Shown here in pieces: positions 1 through 5,076 of a stretch of 7,153 bases of DNA; the stretch's first letter is position 1; each line of letters opens with the position of its first letter. Made by a program: the position numbers and the translations under genes. The notes below the pieces were generated by a model. The model saw only the letters and a program-made list of their open reading frames with translations. It was not told where the DNA came from and did no database searches. Source of the stretch: an uncultured Oscillospiraceae bacterium (GTDB taxonomy: Bacteria; Bacillota; Clostridia; Oscillospirales; Acutalibacteraceae); assembly GCA_902496265.1 (NCBI GenBank), contig CABVAD010000059.1, positions 1 through 7,153 on the forward strand, written 5' to 3'.

Positions 1-53
1 ATATATTCTGTGAAACTTTTGATAAGACTTAAAATGCCTTGTATCTTCTATAA

Positions 54-59
54 AAGGAG
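54..59 (+). promoter_or_regulatory. Ribosome binding site of the surface-protein gene
   Basis: AAGGAG lies 6 bases before ATG 66 and 9 before ATG 69. Both spacings are acceptable, so the choice between the two tandem starts is not settled and changes the protein by only one Met. Confidence 0.75.
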
Positions 60-65
60 TGGCTG

Positions 66-176
66 ATGATGAAGGACGGGAATAAAAAACAGAAAACAAT
101 AACCGCCGAAAAGGTGCGCGCGGTTGTTGCAAGAGTATTACTTATTGCGGTTGCCTGCGCGGGAATGGCGTATGCG
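66..176 (+). other. Sec signal peptide of the surface protein
   Basis: Residues 1-37 show a Lys/Arg-rich n-region, a hydrophobic h-region (about VVARVLLIAVACAG) and an AYA signal peptidase I site followed by Ala-Asp. Cleavage one residue later is also possible. There is no lipobox, because the Cys at residue 31 lies within the hydrophobic core and is not preceded by a typical LxxC context at a cleavage boundary. Confidence 0.8.
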
Positions 177-3100
177 GCGGATACAGGCACTACAGCCGAC
201 CCTGTAAGAAAACTGCAAAACGGCAGCTTTGAAAAGGGGCAGACTTGGACTGACAGTTATAAACAACTTGATCAAAAAGATGTGCCTGATTGGAATACAA
301 CAGCGTATAATCCTACGGTGATTGAGTTATTAAGAGGAAATAAAAGCGTCTATATTCCGGGTGTAACTGTAAAGCCTTCTGACGGAGATTATGCCGCCGA
401 ACTTAATGCGGACGAGGAAAGTACACTTTATCAGAATGTTAAAACAACTCCGTCAAGTGTGTATGAATGGGGTTTGGATCACGGTGCGCGTAACGGAACA
501 GATACTATGGCGTTAGTTATCGGTCCGAAGCAGAGCGTCGATCCCTCAAAACCCAGTAAAGCAGCGCGGGACCAGTTTATGCAGATGGTTGACTGGCTTA
601 TATCAGAGGGGAAGACATCCATAAAAACCTCGGCAGGGCTTGGTGAACAGCTTACCGTTTACAGTAAAAAGTTTGCCAAAAACGGTACATTTGAGGACAA
701 CGCGGGAAATAATGCCTTCAGCCTGACTCCCAGTACAATCTATACGGAAGAATGGCATATCTGGATTATGGCGAGCAGCAAGGCGACAAGCGGCGACAAT
801 CCTTGGAACTCCTACGGCTCCAACGCCGAGGGCTCGGCGGGAAGCTCAACAGGCTCAGGCGGTACACAGGTGGATTTAAGCAAGTATTATCTTTATACCG
901 TGCCTGCCGGTCAGACCGAAACCGTATTCGGCTTTGTATCGGTTGGATTTGATAAGCCTTCAACATCGGCTGACAAAGCCAAGACCTACGGTAACTTCCT
1001 TGATAATATTAAGTTCCAGCTTTACCATCCCCTGTCGGGAAGCTCTACCAACCACGGCAGCGCGGTTGTCGGCGGAAGTGACGGAACAACCGGGGGCGAG
1101 GGCGGCTCAGAAGGACACAAGGTCACGATTAACGACAAGCTTGCAACCTATGTAACGGACGGTCAGCCGCTTAAAATTCAGGCTATTATAAAGAAATCAG
1201 ACGCCGAAGCGGGCTGTGAATTTGTCGGAGTATATTATACTAAACAGGTGGACGGAAATCCCGAAACCGAATTTTTGAAATTAGCAGGAAATGAAATTGA
1301 AGACACAGGCAACCTGACCGATGAGCAGAAAAATGGGAAATGGATAAAATCGAAAAATACGGACGGCGATACCGTTTACACCTATTATCTTGAAAATTTG
1401 ACTTCGGCTACCGATCTGCACTTTGTTTTTATCAAGAACCCTACTGTCACCTATGACCCTAACGGCGGCAAGGCTTATGTTGTTGAAAGAACATATAATA
1501 CCTCCGAAGCCCAGAATGTATATAGCTTTAAACCTGCTTCGGGTCATGATGAGGCACAGGCAGAGACAGGAACAATTTTTATTCCTCCGTATGTATCAAA
1601 ATCGGCAGAGGGGCAAAATGACGGTTGGAAATTTATGGGTTGGCTGCTTACGGGAGATACTGTAGACAGTACACGTGATGATATAGTAAACAAAGACAAA
1701 TTAGGAAGTTTGGTGCTCCATGCAGAGCATACCATAGCCTGCGATTATTCTCTTGAAAATGCGTCAGAACAATCAGCAGCACAGTATTTTAAGATTTACG
1801 ATGGCAAAGCATCTTTAACCAAGACACTCAAATATAAAGAAGAAAACAATGAAAACAGCGAGGTCACAGGCGTAACCTGGACCGATAACGGCGAAACCAA
1901 AGCCTACGCTAATGTTCATAAGGGTCTTACCTTAGTGGCGCAATGGCGTTGGAGACAGGCGTTTATTCCGCAGGTAGGCAGCGGCACAACATACACGGAT
2001 TCAACTGCCGGCGGAACGGTTGAAATCACAAGCGTATCCGACACCTCGGATGAAAATTATAACGCCGCATATAATACTAACGGCGGTATAGCCTATCACG
2101 CCAAAACCGATGAAACAATAACTGTTAAGGCAACCGCAAAGGAAGGTTGCACCTTTGAGGGTTGGTATGACGCAGAGGGCAATCTGGTTACCACAAACAC
2201 CGAATACAGCTATGTTGAAACAAAGGAAAGCGTTAACACCTACTACGCAAGATTTTCGAACAGCGTTACCCAAACCTATATCCGTCAGGTAAAGAACGGG
2301 GACAACTGGGAAGATACAGAGGACGATAAAATCGGAACTCTCGGGCGTTATACCTATACCGACGCGGTCGGAACTCCGATAAGCTCCACCGCGACAGCGG
2401 GTACGGGCTACAAATTTGTCGGTTGGTACGATAAGGACGGCAATAAGGTTGCCGATACTATGCTTATAAATGACGGCGTGACAATAAGCTACACCACGAC
2501 GGGCGACGCTACCTATTACGCGCGGTTCCAAACGGCTTATACCGTAAAGTTTGCCGCACAGACAAAGCAAGCAAACGGCAGCTTTAAGACCGATACGGTA
2601 GGCGGTAAGGTATCTGTCGCTTCGGTTACGGATATTGCAAACGCCACGGCAAGCTCTAGAGCAACCGCAAATTCGGGCTACAGGTTTCTCGGCTGGTATG
2701 ATTCGAGCGGTAATCAGTTAAGTACAAACGCGACCTATTCGACCACCACAACCTCGGCTACAAACAATGTTACCTACTACGCAAGGTTTGAAATTAAAAC
2801 AAACGTGGAAAATCAGGTTTATCTTTCCTTTGTAGCAGAAAGTGCAAATACGCAGATTCCCTCCGTCTTTGACGGCAGAAATGCGGGAACGGGGAAGAAC
2901 ACTGAATATTACGGGCTTGACAATAAGTACGGCAATACAATCTCCACGGGATTTAAGTACAGTATAGGAAGTATGACAAATGTCAATACGATACAAATTA
3001 CCGTAACCGTTCCCGATTCTGCCTATGTAAAGGTCGGAGGAACAGGTGGCTTTAAAGGAAACGGTACTTCAATATTGACCGACAGCTCGGGTGTTAAGTA

Positions 3101-3335
3101 CAACAAGGGAAGTATTCAAAAGATAAGCGGCGCTACAACCCTTACCTATTATTGGGACGCGACTGGGCTTGAAGCAAACACAACCTACGGCTTTATAATA
3201 GATAATCTCTACGCCCCGGGAGCTACCGCGACAATCACGGTAAACGGTAAGGAGGGTACACAGGTTACCAACGATAACGGCGTGGTTAATACCGCCGCGG
3301 GTAATTACAAGGCTAATTCGCATTATCCGAAATAA
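66..3335 (+). CDS. Secreted multidomain surface protein with InlB-type repeats
   Basis: This 1089-residue protein is predicted to be exported and probably works outside the cell, in adhesion or glycan binding (inference). A Sec signal peptide is clear: a basic N-terminus, a hydrophobic core at about residues 19-34 and an AYA cleavage site near residue 37. Residues about 48-322 form a beta-rich domain that starts at an NGSFE motif (52-56) and has a YEWGLDHGARNGTD block around 133-146. It resembles jelly-roll lectin-like domains of Clostridia surface proteins. A Gly/Ser linker covers about 323-350. A diverged InlB B-repeat (GWKFMGW, Trp526; VAQW near 627) precedes three ~90-residue repeats (GWYD Trp at 700, 787 and 877; YYARF ending at 730, 821 and 908). 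Residues about 918-1073 form a last beta-rich domain. There is no LPXTG motif, C-terminal membrane segment or SLH motif. Two tandem ATGs (66 and 69) could serve as start; AAGGAG at 54-59 suits either. The ligand is unknown. Confidence 0.9.
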   Translation: MMKDGNKKQKTITAEKVRAVVARVLLIAVACAGMAYAADTGTTADPVRKLQNGSFEKGQTWTDSYKQLDQKDVPDWNTTAYNPTVIELLRGNKSVYIPGVTVKPSDGDYAAELNADEESTLYQNVKTTPSSVYEWGLDHGARNGTDTMALVIGPKQSVDPSKPSKAARDQFMQMVDWLISEGKTSIKTSAGLGEQLTVYSKKFAKNGTFEDNAGNNAFSLTPSTIYTEEWHIWIMASSKATSGDNPWNSYGSNAEGSAGSSTGSGGTQVDLSKYYLYTVPAGQTETVFGFVSVGFDKPSTSADKAKTYGNFLDNIKFQLYHPLSGSSTNHGSAVVGGSDGTTGGEGGSEGHKVTINDKLATYVTDGQPLKIQAIIKKSDAEAGCEFVGVYYTKQVDGNPETEFLKLAGNEIEDTGNLTDEQKNGKWIKSKNTDGDTVYTYYLENLTSATDLHFVFIKNPTVTYDPNGGKAYVVERTYNTSEAQNVYSFKPASGHDEAQAETGTIFIPPYVSKSAEGQNDGWKFMGWLLTGDTVDSTRDDIVNKDKLGSLVLHAEHTIACDYSLENASEQSAAQYFKIYDGKASLTKTLKYKEENNENSEVTGVTWTDNGETKAYANVHKGLTLVAQWRWRQAFIPQVGSGTTYTDSTAGGTVEITSVSDTSDENYNAAYNTNGGIAYHAKTDETITVKATAKEGCTFEGWYDAEGNLVTTNTEYSYVETKESVNTYYARFSNSVTQTYIRQVKNGDNWEDTEDDKIGTLGRYTYTDAVGTPISSTATAGTGYKFVGWYDKDGNKVADTMLINDGVTISYTTTGDATYYARFQTAYTVKFAAQTKQANGSFKTDTVGGKVSVASVTDIANATASSRATANSGYRFLGWYDSSGNQLSTNATYSTTTTSATNNVTYYARFEIKTNVENQVYLSFVAESANTQIPSVFDGRNAGTGKNTEYYGLDNKYGNTISTGFKYSIGSMTNVNTIQITVTVPDSAYVKVGGTGGFKGNGTSILTDSSGVKYNKGSIQKISGATTLTYYWDATGLEANTTYGFIIDNLYAPGATATITVNGKEGTQVTNDNGVVNTAAGNYKANSHYPK
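2106..2789 (+). repeat. Three in-frame ~90-residue protein repeats (GWYD...YYARF)
   Basis: Within the surface protein, three units share the pattern G(C/Y)xFxGWYDxxGN, then 20-25 variable residues, then TYYARF. The conserved Trp residues are 87 and 90 residues apart (700, 787, 877), and the closing Phe residues are at 730, 821 and 908. The units have diverged at DNA level, with only short identical stretches such as the codons for TYYAR, so they are old duplications. The pattern matches the InlB B-repeat / Listeria-Bacteroides repeat family, a small beta fold found in arrays on Gram-positive surface proteins. The start given is approximate. Confidence 0.8.
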
Positions 3336-3345
3336 ATTTACCGAG

Positions 3346-3417
3346 CGTAGGGGCGGGCATTGCCCGTCCGCTCTCAAATTGAGTATACATAACGGACGAC
3401 CGACGGTCGCCCCTACG
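3346..3417. repeat. 72-bp nested inverted repeat (REP/MITE-like element)
   Basis: Two 25-bp arms (3346-3370 and 3393-3417) are reverse complements at their outer 10 bp (CGTAGGGGCG with CGCCCCTACG) and at their inner 5 bp (GTCCG with CGGAC). The 10 bp between these blocks differ, but each arm forms its own hairpin there: an 8-bp stem with an ATT loop at 3351-3369, and CGACC/GGTCG around 3397-3409. The connecting 22 bp contain a further small palindrome, CTCAAATTGAG (3373-3383). The fold could be one long stem or a set of hairpins. It lies 10 bp after the surface-protein stop, so it may also stop transcription or protect the mRNA end, although no T-tract follows. From memory, similar GTAGGGGCG-bounded repeats occur between genes in gut Clostridia; no search was possible. 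Confidence 0.75.
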
Positions 3418-3420
3418 AAG

Positions 3421-3455
3421 TTAGATTTTAGACGGTAGACATTAGATGTCAGATA
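3421..3455. repeat. Degenerate 7-bp tandem repeat, five copies
   Basis: Five consecutive heptamers read TTAGATT, TTAGACG, GTAGACA, TTAGATG and TCAGATA, giving a consensus close to TTAGAYN. The array begins three bases after the inverted-repeat element and ends about 25 bp before the ribosome site of the kinase gene. The function is unknown. It could be a remnant of a mobile repeat or a binding array upstream of the operon. Confidence 0.55.
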
Positions 3456-3480
3456 ACGGACAGGCAAAACATCGGCAAAG

Positions 3481-3486
3481 AGGTGA
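3481..3486 (+). promoter_or_regulatory. Ribosome binding site of the kinase gene
   Basis: AGGTGA, within AAAGAGGTGA, lies nine bases before ATG 3496 and supports this as the first gene start of the operon. The 160 bp upstream must carry its promoter if the operon is not read through from the surface-protein gene; no convincing -35/-10 pair is visible there. Confidence 0.7.
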
Positions 3487-3495
3487 AACCGAAGA

Positions 3496-4188
3496 ATGAT
3501 ATATGAAATCGCGGGTCTTAAGGTTGAGATGAATCCGAAATTCGGCCGTCTTATAAGGCAGAGCGAAACATACAAATCTTCGGGCGAGCCTAACTTGCGG
3601 ATAAATCCCGATTTGTCGTGCAAAAAATATTCCGAGCTTCAAAAGCGCACAGAGGAAGACAGGGAATATATCTGCTCAAGCGCGGCGTTTTGCCGGGCAA
3701 TAATACCGCACGGAAGATTTTTTCTGCACGCGTCCGCGGTTGTGTATGACGGTGAAGCCTATCTTTTTTCAGCGCCGTCGGGTATGGGAAAATCGACCCA
3801 CACCGCCCTGTGGCTTAAAAGGTTTCAGGGCAGTTATATTTTAAATGATGATAAGCCCGTTATTTTCCCCGAAAAGGAAGGTATTACTGCGTGGGGTACT
3901 CCCTTTGCGGGAAAAACGGATTTACAGGTAAACCGCGGAGTACCTCTTCGCGCAATATGCTTTTTAAAGCAGGGAAATGAAAACAGTATTACACGCGTTG
4001 ACAGCGAGAGGGCGATTGCTTTAACCCTTAACAACACCTACCGACCTAAAGACAGCGAGGATATGACGCTTTTGCTTGATATGATAGGCAGGGTTGTCGA
4101 AAGGGCGGATATATTTGAGATGAGCTGTACCGGCGACCCGAAAGCCGCTGAAATGTCTTATAATGCCATGAAAGGAAAGCGATTTTGA
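3496..4188 (+). CDS. HPr-kinase-like P-loop protein (putative peptide/protein kinase)
   Basis: This 230-residue protein shows the nucleotide-binding core of the HPr serine kinase family. FLHASAV (His79) comes before a Walker A-like loop, APSGMGKST (residues 93-101, with Lys99 and Ser100), then STHTALW, an LNDD motif (Asp118-Asp119) in the place of the catalytic Asp pair of HPr kinase, and TPFAGK (135-140). It lacks the N-terminal domain of full HPr kinase (about 310 residues), so it is unlikely to be the carbon-catabolite regulator itself. Short relatives occur in RiPP clusters; in the paeninodin lasso cluster such a kinase phosphorylates the precursor peptide (family knowledge). Here it is the first gene of an operon with a small ORF and a PqqD-like gene, which supports a peptide-directed role (inference). 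The start is set by AGGTGA at 3481-3486, nine bases upstream. It could instead bind ATP without kinase activity. Confidence 0.85.
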   Translation: MIYEIAGLKVEMNPKFGRLIRQSETYKSSGEPNLRINPDLSCKKYSELQKRTEEDREYICSSAAFCRAIIPHGRFFLHASAVVYDGEAYLFSAPSGMGKSTHTALWLKRFQGSYILNDDKPVIFPEKEGITAWGTPFAGKTDLQVNRGVPLRAICFLKQGNENSITRVDSERAIALTLNNTYRPKDSEDMTLLLDMIGRVVERADIFEMSCTGDPKAAEMSYNAMKGKRF

Positions 4189-4352
4189 TGAACAGGGAAC
4201 AACTTGCATACGAACCGCCTAAAACCAAGATTTACAGGTTTGACGATAACGACCGCATTTTAACCGAAAGCGGTATTGTAGAGCCTATCGCTGAATATGC
4301 GGCGGCCGCGCTTAACGATTTAATGGGCGGAACAAATACAACGATAGAATAA
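4188..4352 (+). CDS. Small ORF, candidate RiPP precursor peptide
   Basis: This 54-residue ORF runs from the ATG that overlaps the kinase stop by one base (TGATG) to a TAA at 4350-4352. An AAAGGAAAG stretch at 4171-4179 may serve as ribosome site. The N-terminal part has YEPP at residues 8-11, which fits the YxxP motif of lasso-peptide leaders bound by PqqD-like B1 proteins, and then an acidic stretch (FDDND). A TESG junction at 26-29 follows, and the last 25 residues form a possible core ending in GGTNTTIE. The peptide has no Cys, so sactipeptide, thioether and disulfide classes do not fit. I know of similar small Clostridia ORFs of the form YxxP...D.I.TSG beside kinase and PqqD genes, but could not search. 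The alternatives are a small regulatory or chaperone protein, or a substrate handed to the kinase. The open frame itself is certain; its role is not. Confidence 0.72.
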   Translation: MNREQLAYEPPKTKIYRFDDNDRILTESGIVEPIAEYAAAALNDLMGGTNTTIE

Positions 4353-4374
4353 AACAAAACGGGAAGTGACCGAT

Positions 4375-4641
4375 ATGCGCCTTATAGAGGGTCATATTTT
4401 AAGACGGGTACACGGAAACGCCGTGCTTGTACCTCCGCCCGAAAGGGATATTGGCTTTAACGGTATGATTGCGCTTAATCATACAGGCGAGTTTGTCTGC
4501 AAAATGCTCCGTGAGGAGACCGACAGGGAGAGCTTGGCGGCGGCGCTGGCAGAGGAATACGGGGTAGAGCCCGGTACTGCAAAGGCGGACTTGGACGCCT
4601 TTTTGTCCGAGCTTGAATCCTGCAATATGCTGGAAGAATGA
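4375..4641 (+). CDS. PqqD-like peptide-binding protein (RRE fold)
   Basis: This 88-residue protein matches the PqqD family in length and pattern. An N-terminal beta region (RLIEGHILRRVHGNAVLVP) leads to FNGMIALNHTGEFVCKML (28-45). The helical C-terminal half ends in ADLDAFLSELESCNMLEE, the usual family ending. PqqD proteins are small winged-helix RiPP recognition elements that bind the leader of a precursor and present it to a modifying enzyme. Here it follows the candidate precursor by 22 bp and overlaps the peptidase start by ATGA, so it is probably co-translated with the peptidase. I chose ATG 4375 because GGAAG at 4362-4366 is well placed before it and the family usually begins near this residue. 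A GTG at 4366 would add three residues but lacks a ribosome site. No radical-SAM PqqE or pqq gene is in view, so this is not PQQ synthesis. Confidence 0.9.
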   Translation: MRLIEGHILRRVHGNAVLVPPPERDIGFNGMIALNHTGEFVCKMLREETDRESLAAALAEEYGVEPGTAKADLDAFLSELESCNMLEE

Positions 4642-5054
4642 AAAATATAGAGCTTTGTCTTAAGGAACTGGGCTGTGCGGTCGTGCCGACCGAGGGGACA
4701 AGTATGCTCCCTCTCTTAAAGGAGGGGAAAACCCTCGTAGAGCTTGCGGCAAACGGCGAAAAGCAATTAAAAAAAGGAGACGTTGTTCTTTATAAGAAAA
4801 ATGACGGTACGCTTGTGCTTCACCGCATAATAAAAGCCGAAAGCGGGGAGCTTTTCACCGTTTTAGGCGATCATCAGTTTAAGAACGCCGAGCGGGTGAA
4901 TAAGAATCAAATTATTGCCGTGGCAAAGGGCTTTTATATAAACGGGCGTTATGTTGACGAAAAAACACGTTGGTACAGGATTTACAAGAAAATCTGGCTT
5001 AGTAATTTGACTCTCAGAAGATGCTGTCTTGCCTTGCTGAGCCTTAAAAATTAA
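4638..5054 (+). CDS. S24/S26-family signal-peptidase-like protein
   Basis: This 138-residue protein has the core of the S24/S26 serine peptidases. GTSMLPLL (20-27) carries the likely nucleophile Ser22 in an SMxP box, KKGDVVLY (45-52) follows, LHRII (61-65) supplies His62, and VLGDH (75-79) matches the GDN box. A His instead of Lys as general base is the SipW/ER-type arrangement (family knowledge; the assignment is by pattern only). No N-terminal membrane segment is visible, unlike most signal peptidases, which suggests a cytoplasmic enzyme or one attached through its basic, hydrophobic C-terminal tail (WYRIYKKIWL...LALLSL). The start overlaps the PqqD stop (ATGA), a sign of translational coupling. 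Beside a PqqD-like protein and a candidate precursor, leader removal is the natural guess (inference). It could also process an exported protein. Confidence 0.85.
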   Translation: MKNIELCLKELGCAVVPTEGTSMLPLLKEGKTLVELAANGEKQLKKGDVVLYKKNDGTLVLHRIIKAESGELFTVLGDHQFKNAERVNKNQIIAVAKGFYINGRYVDEKTRWYRIYKKIWLSNLTLRRCCLALLSLKN

Positions 5055-5060
5055 CAAGAG

Positions 5061-5066
5061 AGGGGG
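5061..5066 (+). promoter_or_regulatory. Ribosome binding site of the membrane-protein gene
   Basis: AGGGGG, within AGAGAGGGGGAAG, is ten bases before ATG 5077 and sixteen before ATG 5083. The first ATG therefore has the better spacing. Confidence 0.65.
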
Positions 5067-5076
5067 AAGTTATCCG

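Noticed and set aside
19..47. Promoter-like pair TTGATA (19-24) and TATCTT (42-47) with 17-bp spacing
   Set aside because: The -10 match is weak, and transcription would start inside or just at the ribosome site at 54-59, leaving almost no leader.
2001..2570. 189-codon open frame on the - strand
   Set aside because: It lies wholly inside the repeat region of the surface-protein gene, and its translation is rich in Cys, Val and Ile with no recognisable domain. It is the antisense shadow of a Thr/Asn/Gly-rich coding sequence.
3360..3389. Promoter-like TTGCCC and TATACA inside the inverted repeat
   Set aside because: Both hexamers match only four of six positions with 18-bp spacing, and they sit in repeat sequence; too weak to call.
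3346..3417. Inverted repeat as a classical intrinsic terminator
   Set aside because: The stems are GC-rich but no T-run follows the final arm (the next bases are AAGTTAG), so a standard terminator is not supported, though some effect on transcription is possible.
3421..3455. CRISPR array
   Set aside because: The 7-bp units are contiguous with no spacers and are far too short for CRISPR repeats.
3069..3623. 184-codon open frame on the - strand spanning the intergenic region
   Set aside because: It reads through the inverted repeat and the antisense of two well-supported genes, with no ribosome site or family similarity; chance openness is more likely.
4366..4374. GTG start for the PqqD-like gene
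   Set aside because: It would add only three residues and has no properly spaced ribosome site; ATG 4375 has GGAAG upstream and fits the family start.
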